This document shows positions 1 to 7,164 of a stretch of 8,437 bases of DNA, piece by piece. This DNA is from an uncultured Collinsella sp. (GTDB lineage: Bacteria > Actinomycetota > Coriobacteriia > Coriobacteriales > Coriobacteriaceae). A model generated the notes under the pieces. It was not told the origin of the DNA and did no database searches. It saw nothing but the letters and a program-made list of their open reading frames with translations. The stretch spans positions 1 through 8,437 of the forward strand of contig USHT01000037.1 in NCBI GenBank assembly GCA_900554455.1, written 5' to 3'. How positions within the stretch are numbered: the first letter of the stretch is position 1; the number at the start of each line of letters is the position of its first letter. The position numbers and the translations under genes are program-made.

Positions 1-32
1 TGAGCATGCCCTTCTGGCGCGAGGACCTCTAA
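1..32 (+). CDS. arcA: Arginine deiminase, C-terminal end only (partial)
   Basis: Only the last nine complete codons and the stop (TAA at 30-32) lie in the window. They read S-M-P-F-W-R-E-D-L, preceded by two bases (TG) that would complete another Met. The ending (M)SMPFWREDL is the typical C-terminus of bacterial arginine deiminase, which normally closes with CMSMPxxRED(L/I). The enzyme hydrolyses arginine to citrulline and ammonia in the cytoplasm, the first step of the ADI pathway. The next gene is a catabolic ornithine carbamoyltransferase 105 nt downstream, which supports the call. The catalytic residues lie outside the window and cannot be checked. Confidence 0.85.
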   Translation, partial: SMPFWREDL

Positions 33-44
33 GTCTTTCCGTTT

Positions 45-92
45 CCGGTGCGGTCCCCCTACAACCGCACCGGCTTCGCCCGTTAAACGGGC
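45..92 (+). other. Two tandem inverted repeats in the arcA-arcB gap
   Basis: The first is a perfect 10-bp stem, CCGGTGCGGT (45-54) with ACCGCACCGG (64-73), around a 9-nt C-rich loop. Five bases later comes a compact palindrome, GCCCGTT (78-84) with AACGGGC (86-92), centred on one A; as RNA it would fold as GCCCG/CGGGC with a 5-nt loop. Neither is followed by a T-run, so a simple intrinsic terminator is unlikely. Intercistronic stems like these often act in mRNA processing or stability. The second could equally be a dimeric protein-binding site. Function is inferred. Confidence 0.55.
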
Positions 93-137
93 AACACTAA
101 TACTTACGTAATTCATTTCTTCGAAAGGAATCAAACC

Positions 138-1133
138 ATGGGTGTTAACCTCTCCGGCCGTAGCTTCCTCAAGCTTCTCGACCTCACCACCGAGGAGATC
201 GAGTACCTGCTCAAGCTCTCCAAGAACTTCAAGGATATGAAGCGCGCTGGCGTTCCGCACCGCTATCTCGAGGGCAAGAATATCGTTCTGCTCTTCCAGA
301 AGACCTCCACTCGTACCCGCTGCGCCTTCGAGGTCGGCGGCATGGATCTGGGCATGGGCGTCACCTACCTCGATCCGGGTTCGTCGCAGATGGGCAAGAA
401 GGAGTCCATCGAGGACACCGCCCGCGTTCTCGGCCGCATGTATGACGGCATCGAGTTCCGTGGCTTTGCCCAGGACGACGTCGAGGAGCTCGCTGCTAAG
501 TCCGGCGTGCCCGTGTGGAACGGCCTGACCACCGAGTGGCATCCCACCCAGATGCTCGCCGACATCCTGACCGTCCAGGAGAACTTCAACTACGACATCA
601 AGGGCAAGACCCTCGTCTTCATGGGCGACTGCAAGAACAACGTCGCTCGCTCCCTCATGGTTGTCTGCTCCAAGCTCGGCATGAACTTCGTGGCCTGCGG
701 CCCCGAGGAGTGCATGCCCGCCGACGACGTCATCGAGGCCTGCAAGCCCATCGCCGAGGCCAACGGCTGCACCATCAAGCTGACCACCGACGTCAAGGAC
801 GGCGTCACCGGTGCCGACGTTATCTACACCGACGTGTGGGTCTCCATGGGCGAGCCCGACGAGGTCTGGGCCGAGCGCATCGCTCAGCTCACCCCGTATC
901 GTGTTACCTCCGAGGTCATGGCTATGGCCAACCCGGGCGCCATCTTCCTGCACTGCCTGCCCAGCTTCCACGACACCAACACCACCATTGGCGCCGAGAA
1001 GTGCGAGCAGTTCGGCATCACCGAGCAGGAGGTCACCGACGAGGTCTTCGAGAGCCCCGCTTCCAAGGTCTTCGATGAGGCCGAGAACCGCATGCACACC
1101 ATCAAGGCTGTCATGTACGCCACGCTCAAGTAA
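138..1133 (+). CDS. arcB: Ornithine carbamoyltransferase, catabolic (ADI pathway)
   Basis: The 331-residue product has the usual OTC length. In the ADI pathway it works in the catabolic direction: citrulline plus phosphate give ornithine plus carbamoyl phosphate, in the cytoplasm. The N-terminal domain has the carbamoyl-phosphate loop STRTR (57-61) and HPTQ (135-138). The C-terminal domain has [12 protein letters not shown] (161-172), the ornithine-binding DVWVSMGE loop (232-239), HCLP with the active-site Cys (272-275), and the final [11 protein letters not shown] segment. The ATG at 138 is chosen because AAAGGA (124-129) sits 8 nt upstream. Position directly after arcA and before a permease favours arcB over biosynthetic argF; sequence alone does not separate the two. 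Lys is coded almost only by AAG and most codons end in C or G, which suggests high expression. No promoter is visible between arcA and arcB, so it is probably cotranscribed with arcA. A terminator-like hairpin follows. Confidence 0.95.
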   Translation: MGVNLSGRSFLKLLDLTTEEIEYLLKLSKNFKDMKRAGVPHRYLEGKNIVLLFQKTSTRTRCAFEVGGMDLGMGVTYLDPGSSQMGKKESIEDTARVLGRMYDGIEFRGFAQDDVEELAAKSGVPVWNGLTTEWHPTQMLADILTVQENFNYDIKGKTLVFMGDCKNNVARSLMVVCSKLGMNFVACGPEECMPADDVIEACKPIAEANGCTIKLTTDVKDGVTGADVIYTDVWVSMGEPDEVWAERIAQLTPYRVTSEVMAMANPGAIFLHCLPSFHDTNTTIGAEKCEQFGITEQEVTDEVFESPASKVFDEAENRMHTIKAVMYATLK

Positions 1134-1148
1134 GAGCATCTAGCATCT

Positions 1149-1188
1149 CGCTCGGGGTGTATTGCTGCTCACCCCGAGCGGTTTTGTC
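1149..1188 (+). terminator. Intrinsic terminator-like hairpin after arcB
   Basis: CGCTCGGGGTG (1149-1159) pairs perfectly over 11 bp with CACCCCGAGCG (1170-1180) across a 10-nt loop, followed by GTTTTGTCT. This has the form of a rho-independent terminator with a short U-tract. It lies between arcB and the ADI permease, so it probably lowers permease mRNA relative to arcAB rather than ending the operon completely. Confidence 0.8.
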
Positions 1189-1197
1189 TGGTAAATA

Positions 1198-1246
1198 TCT
1201 CGCGTCGGGCGGTGGGCACGGCACGGAAGATCCGCTTCGCGCGAGA
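1198..1246 (+). other. Long-range stem in the leader of the permease gene
   Basis: TCTCGCG (1198-1204) is exactly complementary to CGCGAGA (1240-1246). Inside it, GGCGG (1208-1212) can pair with CCGCT (1232-1236, one G-U). The folded region ends about 18 nt before the permease Shine-Dalgarno sequence, directly after the arcB terminator. It could be an mRNA 5' stabiliser or an operator. No T-run follows, so it is not a terminator. Significance is uncertain. Confidence 0.4.
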
Positions 1247-1280
1247 CAGTTAAATGATTTATGAAGGGGGGATGAGAACC

Positions 1281-2759
1281 ATGACTGAGACCGCTAAGAA
1301 AAAGCGCGGTATGCCTTCATCGTTCACCATTCTTCTTGCTCTGCTGGCAATTGTTGCAGTAATTACCGTTATCGTCTCCGGCACGTCCGGCGGCGCGGTT
1401 ACCGCAGCCCGCCTGAGCGATTTCTGCACCGCCCCGATTAAGGGCTTCGCTGACGCTCTGCCCGTCTGCCTCTTCGTTATGATTCTGGGCGGCTTCCTTG
1501 GCATGATGACCGAGACCGGCGCTCTGGACAACGGCATTGCCGTCCTGGTGCAGAAGCTTAAGGGCAACGAGATCATGCTCGTTCCCGTGCTGATGCTCAT
1601 CTTCTCCCTCGGTGGTACCACCTATGGTATGTGCGAGGAGACCGTTCCCTTCTACGCCCTGCTCGCCGCTACCATGATGGCCGCTGGCTTCGACCCCATG
1701 GTCGGCGCCGCTACCGTCCTGCTCGGCGCTGGCTGCGGCTGCCTGGGCTCCACGGTTAACCCGTTCGCCGTCGGCGCTGCCGTCGACGCTCTGACCGGCG
1801 TTGGCATTGAGGTCAACCAGTCCATCATCATCGGCCTCGGTGCCGTCCTGTGGATTGTCACTACCGCTATGTCCATCGTCTTCGTGATGAACTATGCCAA
1901 GAAGGTCAAGGCTGACAAGGGTTCTACCATCCTGTCGATGCAGGAGCTCAAGGACGCCGAAGAAGCTCACGGCAAGGCTGCTTCCGAGGTCCACAAGGAG
2001 GTCAAGCTCACCGGTCGTCAGAAGGGTGTTCTGATCGCCTTCGCCTTCACCTTCGTCGTCATGATCGTCGGCTTCATCCCGCTGGCCGACCTCAACGAGG
2101 GCGTCGCCAACTTCTTCGACGCTGGCGCTGTCTACGACGCCGACGGTAACGCCGTCGTCCAGGGCTGGTCTGCCCTGATCACCGGCCTGCCCATTGGCCA
2201 GTGGTACTTCGACGAGGCTTCCACCTGGTTCTTCCTCATGGCCGTCCTGATCGGTATCATCGGTGGCCTGTCCGAGAAGCAGATCGTTAACACCTTCATC
2301 ACCGGCGCTGCCGACATGATGTCCGTTGTTCTCGTCATCGCCCTCGCTCGTGGTATCTCCGTCCTCATGGCTAACACCGGCCTCGACGTCTTCGTTCTCG
2401 ACGCTGCCGCCAATGCCCTGGCTGGCCTGTCCGGCGTGATCTTCGCTCCCATGAGCTTCCTGGTCTACTTCGGCCTGTCCTTCCTGATCCCCTCGACCTC
2501 CGGTATGGCCACCGTCTCCATGCCCATCATGGGACCGCTGGCTGTTAAGCTCGGCTTCTCGCCCGAGGTCATGGTCATGATCTTCTCCGCCGCCATCGGT
2601 GTCGTGAACCTGTTCACCCCGACCTCCGGCGCCATCATGGGCGGTCTCGCCCTGGCCAAGATCGAGTGGACGACCTGGCTCAAGTTTGCCCTTAAGCTCA
2701 TCGTCGCTCTCTCCGTCGTCTGCGCCGTCATCCTGACCGTCGCCTGCGTGCTGCTCTAA
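1281..2759 (+). CDS. arcD: YfcC/DcuC-family permease, probable arginine/ornithine antiporter of the ADI cluster
   Basis: The 492-residue product is very hydrophobic, with roughly eleven to thirteen membrane segments; the clearest are near residues 15-34, 59-79, 98-113, 183-203, 249-268, 315-333, 345-364, 382-403 and 469-492. A hydrophilic cytoplasm-like stretch lies at 205-248. Family signatures are GGTTYGMCEETVPF (111-124), GCGCLGSTVNPFA (151-163), PSTSGMATVSMPIMGP (404-419) and LFTPTSGAIMGGLALAKIEW (444-463). These place it with YfcC-type carriers (Pfam DcuC clan), not the APC-type ArcD of Pseudomonas. I start it at the ATG at 1281 because AAGGGGGG (1264-1271) is 9 nt upstream. The ATG at 1254 lacks a ribosome site, and the one at 1272 lies directly against that purine run. 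The substrate is inferred only from position after arcA-arcB: such carriers import arginine and export ornithine. Other amino acids or dipeptides remain possible. Confidence 0.85.
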   Translation: MTETAKKKRGMPSSFTILLALLAIVAVITVIVSGTSGGAVTAARLSDFCTAPIKGFADALPVCLFVMILGGFLGMMTETGALDNGIAVLVQKLKGNEIMLVPVLMLIFSLGGTTYGMCEETVPFYALLAATMMAAGFDPMVGAATVLLGAGCGCLGSTVNPFAVGAAVDALTGVGIEVNQSIIIGLGAVLWIVTTAMSIVFVMNYAKKVKADKGSTILSMQELKDAEEAHGKAASEVHKEVKLTGRQKGVLIAFAFTFVVMIVGFIPLADLNEGVANFFDAGAVYDADGNAVVQGWSALITGLPIGQWYFDEASTWFFLMAVLIGIIGGLSEKQIVNTFITGAADMMSVVLVIALARGISVLMANTGLDVFVLDAAANALAGLSGVIFAPMSFLVYFGLSFLIPSTSGMATVSMPIMGPLAVKLGFSPEVMVMIFSAAIGVVNLFTPTSGAIMGGLALAKIEWTTWLKFALKLIVALSVVCAVILTVACVLL

Positions 2760-2761
2760 GT

Positions 2762-2857
2762 ACCCAACGGGTGCCCCACGGAAACCTTGACGATCCTGTA
2801 GAGGATCACCTGGTCATCGTCTGTCCGGTGGGGTAAACCCACCGGTAGACTCCTACC
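2762..2857 (+). ncRNA. Candidate structured RNA in the permease 3' region
   Basis: This non-coding stretch is dense in complementary segments that cannot all pair at once. Local stems: ACCC/GGGT (2762-2765/2769-2772), GATCCT-gtag-AGGATC (2792-2807, perfect), CCGGTGGG-gtaaa-CCCACCGG (2825-2845, perfect 8 bp) and GGTAG/CTACC (2844-2848/2853-2857). Competing long-range stems: CCCCAC (2774-2779) with GTGGGG (2828-2833), extended by two pairs past a bulge, and GACGAT (2789-2794) with ATCGTC (2816-2821). A terminator-like hairpin follows at once. It could be a 3'-UTR-derived small RNA, an attenuator-like switch or a passive structured tail. I do not recognise it as a known riboswitch, and its own promoter is not evident. 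Confidence 0.3.
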
Positions 2858-2861
2858 TTTA

Positions 2862-2900
2862 GCCCCCTTCCGTTCCGTGCGCGGGAGGGGGCGCTCTTGT
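2862..2900 (+). terminator. Terminator-like hairpin ending the ADI cluster
   Basis: GCCCCCTTCC (2862-2871) pairs with GGGAGGGGGC (2883-2892) over 10 bp with one G-U pair; the loop is 11 nt. The following GCTCTTGTGTT is only moderately T-rich, so termination may be partial or helped by the next hairpin. It is the first terminator-like stem after the permease stop and the likely end of the arc transcript. Confidence 0.6.
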
Positions 2901-2928
2901 GTTCCGGCGTTTTACCAAACGCCGGAAC
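2901..2928. repeat. Perfect 12-bp inverted repeat
   Basis: GTTCCGGCGTTT (2901-2912) and AAACGCCGGAAC (2917-2928) are exact complements around a 4-nt TACC loop. It begins 8 nt after the terminator stem and is not followed by T-residues on the + strand. It may be a second transcription-stop structure, a protein site, or the edge of a small repeat element that includes the next long hairpin. Confidence 0.6.
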
Positions 2929-2941
2929 CACTCGACGCTGC

Positions 2942-3040
2942 AAGCCCGCCAGAGCGGCAATCTGCCTTTCAACTTCGGCGGCATGACCAGAAGGTCAATG
3001 CCGCCTTGTTTCAAGGCACCTTGCTCGCTCTGGCGGGCTT
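2942..3040. repeat. 99-nt long hairpin, possible non-autonomous repeat element
   Basis: The outer arms, 2942-2956 (AAGCCCGCCAGAGCG) and 3026-3040, are perfect 15-bp complements. Past a one-base bulge, GCAA (2957-2960) pairs with TTGC (3021-3024). Next, TGCCTT (2963-2968) pairs with AAGGCA (3013-3018). The apex is GGCGGCAT-GACC (2977-2988) against GGTC-A-ATGCCGCC (2993-3005), with an AGAA loop and one bulged A. About 33 pairs in 99 nt is far more than ordinary intergenic DNA shows. No transposase or duplicated target site is visible. Both strands have spurious frames through it. I read it as a dispersed repeat (MITE- or REP-like) or a structured RNA; one copy cannot decide. Confidence 0.55.
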
Positions 3041-3091
3041 TCGCTGACTTTTGCTCCACCTGCGGCGCTGCCATTGTTGGTGTTATGGGGC

Positions 3092-3120
3092 GGTGCAATG
3101 GGGTCAGGTTAGTTTGCACC
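3092..3120. repeat. 7-bp inverted repeat before the DUF1846 promoter
   Basis: GGTGCAA (3092-3098) pairs with TTGCACC (3114-3120) around a 15-nt loop containing GGGGTCAGG. It may be a regulatory site or part of the same repeat-rich block as the long hairpin. Nothing gene-like was found between 3041 and the -10 box at 3201. Confidence 0.35.
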
Positions 3121-3200
3121 AAATATGTCCGACAAGAGGTTTAACGGATGTTTGGTTGGTGCCTGTTGATGGTCTGGGTATCGGGGAGGGCGGGCTCCGT

Positions 3201-3206
3201 TATAAT
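3201..3206 (+). promoter_or_regulatory. -10 box TATAAT upstream of the DUF1846 gene
   Basis: A perfect TATAAT lies 39 nt before the chosen start codon, after a terminator and a long non-coding stretch, so a promoter is expected here. At the ideal 17-nt spacing the -35 region (3178-3183, GTATCG) is poor. The TTGATG at 3166-3171 is 29 nt away, too far for a standard sigma-A promoter. Confidence 0.55.
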
Positions 3207-3245
3207 CGCCTAAGACATTAAATGGAAACGGGACGGGAGCCATAC

Positions 3246-4727
3246 ATGCGCCAGGGTTTCGACAACGCGAAGTATATCGAGCTGCAGGCTGCTCACATTA
3301 AGGAGCGCATCTCGCAGTTTGGCGGTAAGCTCTATTTGGAGTTTGGCGGTAAGCTATTCGATGACTATCATGCGAGCCGCGTGCTACCGGGTTTTGAACC
3401 GGACAGCAAGTTCCGCATGCTCAAGAGCATCGCCGACGATGTCGAGGTTATCATCGCGATCAACGCGAACCACATCGAGAAAAACAAGGCTCGTGGTGAC
3501 CTGGGCATTACCTATGACGAGGATGTGCTGCGCCTGGTTGACCTGTTCCGCGGCAACGGCTTTGCCATCGCGGCTGTGGTCATCACCCAGTACGCTGGCC
3601 AGCCTGCTGCTGATGTGTTCCGCAACCGCCTGAACGCGCTCGGTATTCCCGCCAAGCTGCACTATCCCATCGAGGGGTATCCGCACGATGTCGATCTGAT
3701 CGTGTCCGACGATGGCTACGGCAAGAACGAGTTTGTCGAGACCACGCGTCCGCTCGTCGTGGTCACCGCTCCCGGCCCCGGCTCAGGCAAGCTCGCCACT
3801 TGCCTCTCGCAGCTCTATCACGAGCACAAGCACGGCACCGCCGCCGGCTACGCCAAGTTTGAGACATTCCCGGTCTGGAATCTGCCCCTCACGCATCCGG
3901 TCAACATCGCCTATGAGGCAGCAACGGCCGATCTCGACGATGCCAATATCATCGACTCCTTCCACTTGGAGGCCTACAACAAGACCACGGTCAACTACAA
4001 CCGCGACGTCGAGGCCTTCCCGGTGGTCCGTGCTCTGATGGAAAAGATCCTGGGCAAGAGCCCCTACCAGAGCCCTACGGACATGGGCGTCAATATGGTC
4101 GGCTTTGCCATCACCGATGACGATGCCTGCCGCGACGCTTCCAAGATGGAGATCGTCCGCCGCTACTTTACCGCGGTCGAAAATGTGCGCCGTACCGGCG
4201 TGGGCGATGAGCAAGTCGACCGTCTCAAGATTATTATGAAGAAAGCCGGCATCGATAAGAACTACTCACCGGCGCGCTCGGCGGCCCTCACCAGGGAGCA
4301 GCTGACGGGTGGTCCCGTGGGTGCCATGGTCATGCCCGATGGCTCCGTGGTGACCGGTAAGACCTCCACGCGCCTGGGCGCCGCAAGTTCGCTCATTATG
4401 AACGCCCTCAAGCATGTCTCGGGCGTCGACCTTGAGCTCGAGGTCATTAGCGATGAGGCGATCGAGCCCATCAGCAAGCTCAAGACGCATTTCCTGGGCA
4501 GCAAAAACCCGCGCCTCCACACCGACGAGACGCTTATGGCGCTGTCGATCACCTCGGCCACGAGTGAGACGGCCGCTCGCGTCCTTTCGGGCCTGGAGCA
4601 GCTGCGCGGTTGCGATGCCTTCTTTAGCGTGATTATCTCGCCGACGGACGAGACGGTACTGCGCAAACTGGGTATCAACGTGTGCTGCGAGCCCAAGTTT
4701 GAGCGCCGCGGTTTCTTCCATCGCTAA
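3246..4727 (+). CDS. DUF1846 domain-containing protein, function unknown
   Basis: The 493-residue soluble protein matches DUF1846 in length and motifs. An N-terminal block holds two close GGK units (FGGKLYLEFGGKLFDDYHASRVLPGF, about residues 25-50). A nucleotide-loop-like APGPGSGKLATCLSQ starts near residue 175, and YQSPTDMGVNM sits near 274-284. A C-terminal part (about 330-493) contains repeated GAMV/GKTS and KLKTHFLGSKNP segments. No signal peptide or membrane segment is seen. DUF1846 is conserved in anaerobic Firmicutes and Actinobacteria, but I know of no established reaction; the GPGSGK loop invites a nucleotide-binding hypothesis that is unproven. I prefer the ATG at 3246 (GGGAG at 3235-3239, 6 nt spacing) over the in-frame ATG at 3222, which has no ribosome site. 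The gene stands alone: -10 box upstream, strong terminator downstream. Confidence 0.85.
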   Translation: MRQGFDNAKYIELQAAHIKERISQFGGKLYLEFGGKLFDDYHASRVLPGFEPDSKFRMLKSIADDVEVIIAINANHIEKNKARGDLGITYDEDVLRLVDLFRGNGFAIAAVVITQYAGQPAADVFRNRLNALGIPAKLHYPIEGYPHDVDLIVSDDGYGKNEFVETTRPLVVVTAPGPGSGKLATCLSQLYHEHKHGTAAGYAKFETFPVWNLPLTHPVNIAYEAATADLDDANIIDSFHLEAYNKTTVNYNRDVEAFPVVRALMEKILGKSPYQSPTDMGVNMVGFAITDDDACRDASKMEIVRRYFTAVENVRRTGVGDEQVDRLKIIMKKAGIDKNYSPARSAALTREQLTGGPVGAMVMPDGSVVTGKTSTRLGAASSLIMNALKHVSGVDLELEVISDEAIEPISKLKTHFLGSKNPRLHTDETLMALSITSATSETAARVLSGLEQLRGCDAFFSVIISPTDETVLRKLGINVCCEPKFERRGFFHR

Positions 4728-4761
4728 GTTTGAAGCACCGCGGTAATTGCATTGCATTTTG

Positions 4762-4794
4762 GCCGTATCGGGTTAGCGCCCGGTACGGCTTTTT
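4762..4794 (+). terminator. Rho-independent terminator of the DUF1846 gene
   Basis: GCCGTATCGGG (4762-4772) pairs over 11 bp (one G-U) with CCCGGTACGGC (4779-4789), loop TTAGCG, followed directly by TTTTTG. It lies 34 nt after the stop codon. Confidence 0.92.
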
Positions 4795-4858
4795 GATCAA
4801 TAAAGCGCCTATTTCGGCGAAAAATAGCTGTTTACCTGCCTAGAAACAATTTGAGCGG

Positions 4859-4866
4859 TATACAAT
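4859..4866 (+). promoter_or_regulatory. -10 region TATACAAT for the winged-helix gene
   Basis: TATACAAT contains the good -10 hexamer TACAAT (4861-4866) in an AT-rich patch right after the DUF1846 terminator. No convincing -35 is found at 16-18 nt. TTTACC (4831-4836) is 24 nt away and TTGAGC (4851-4856) is too close. A transcript from here would have a leader of about 110 nt before the start at 4984. Confidence 0.5.
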
Positions 4867-4983
4867 AACCGTAACTGTTTCATCCTTAGCGGGATGCCGC
4901 ATGATGGATATTACCTGCCATCGTGAGGTGTGTCGGTCGCGCACGGCGCGTTAGATGCTCGTGCTCGGTTTGAGGAGGCTGCT

Positions 4984-5322
4984 ATGGCGGGCAAGGGTCG
5001 TGCGAGTGTCAACGATATGAAGCGTGTCGAGGTGCTGGTGTTGATGGAGATCGACCGGCAAACCGAAGACAATGGCGGGCCGTATGGTTTCTCGCGCAAA
5101 ACGCTTGCCGAGCGCGTGGGGGTTTCGCCGTATCGTGCCCGCGCCGCAATCGATCGCTTGGATTCCGAAGGCATGATTGATGTCGTCTCGCGTTATAGCG
5201 ACGACGGCGGTCAGCTTGCAAATGGCATTTGCCTCACCGAACGTGGCGAGTGGTATCTTGAGGGCGTCCGTACCGGCATGCTCGTTCAAGAAATGCTTGA
5301 GGACGAGGTTGCTGATCGATAG
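4984..5322 (+). CDS. Small winged helix-turn-helix protein, probable transcriptional regulator
   Basis: The 112-residue protein is a single winged-helix domain. N-terminal helix around 10-27 (MKRVEVLVLMEID); HTH around 37-62 (SRKTLAERVGVSPYRARAAIDRL); then SEGMIDVV and a wing with YSDDGGQLANGICLTERGEWYLEGV (71-95), ending in an acidic tail. The pattern resembles MarR/GntR-type or phage-like HTH domains, but there is no effector domain and I do not recognise a named family. GAGGAGG (4972-4978) 5 nt before the ATG at 4984 fixes the start; a GTG at 4930 would extend the frame without a good ribosome site. It has its own -10 and terminator, so it is probably monocistronic. Its target is unknown; lying upstream of pyrG, it may bind nearby. 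Confidence 0.8.
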   Translation: MAGKGRASVNDMKRVEVLVLMEIDRQTEDNGGPYGFSRKTLAERVGVSPYRARAAIDRLDSEGMIDVVSRYSDDGGQLANGICLTERGEWYLEGVRTGMLVQEMLEDEVADR

Positions 5323-5346
5323 CAGCATGTAACCCTTGCCATAGCG

Positions 5347-5379
5347 ACGCCGCCTGGGAAACCGGGCGGCGTTTTGTTT
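5347..5379 (+). terminator. Rho-independent terminator after the winged-helix gene
   Basis: ACGCCGCCTGG (5347-5357) pairs over 11 bp (one U-G) with CCGGGCGGCGT (5362-5372), capped by a GAAA tetraloop and followed by TTTTGTTT. It starts 24 nt after the stop codon and separates this gene from pyrG. Confidence 0.93.
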
Positions 5380-5439
5380 CAAGATTGAGAAATGCAATCG
5401 CACGCGAGAAAAATTGCGAACGGTCCGCGGCGCGAGTAT

Positions 5440-5445
5440 TACAAT
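5440..5445 (+). promoter_or_regulatory. Probable pyrG -10 box (TACAAT)
   Basis: TACAAT (within ATTACAAT) lies 55 nt before the pyrG start and after the preceding gene's terminator, so pyrG needs its own promoter here. A TTGCGA at 5414-5419 could act as -35, but the 20-nt spacing is long. The expected start, around 5451-5453, would open the transcript with C residues, not the GGGC run used in the known Gram-positive pyrG reiterative attenuation. Confidence 0.5.
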
Positions 5446-5450
5446 GAAGA

Positions 5451-5482
5451 CCCGTAAGATGTGGATAAACAACTTCTACGGG
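5451..5482 (+). promoter_or_regulatory. Leader stem in the pyrG 5' UTR
   Basis: CCCGTA (5451-5456) is perfectly complementary to TACGGG (5477-5482) with a 20-nt loop. The 3' arm runs into GGAAG (5481-5485), a purine-rich patch ahead of the start, so pairing could affect initiation. The stem is short and may be chance. Confidence 0.25.
5460..5468 (-). promoter_or_regulatory. Perfect DnaA-box sequence in the pyrG leader
   Basis: The + strand reads TGTGGATAA, so the - strand reads TTATCCACA, the strongest classical DnaA box. It lies between the presumed pyrG promoter and start codon. A single 9-mer can occur by chance (expected well below one per window of this size), and no cluster of boxes or AT-rich unwinding region is present, so this is not an origin. 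DnaA acting as a pyrG regulator is speculation. Confidence 0.35.
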
Positions 5483-5494
5483 AAGCGCAGGTAA

Positions 5495-7162
<1,668 letters not shown>

Positions 7163-7164
7163 GG

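Noticed and set aside
111..115. ATTCA half-site that might belong to an ArgR operator before arcB
   Set aside because: Only one half matches, and no symmetric TGAAT half is present at the required distance.
2956..2964. The 9-mer GGCAATCTG shared by the long hairpin (2956-2964) and the xerD terminator arm (8184-8192)
   Set aside because: Nine bases without any flanking similarity is too little to claim a common repeat family.
2859..3144. Overlapping frames on both strands (81 and 87 codons) in the 2859-3144 region
   Set aside because: They run through the terminator and the long hairpin, mirror each other because of the palindromes, and show no domain or proper ribosome site. They are products of the repeat structure.
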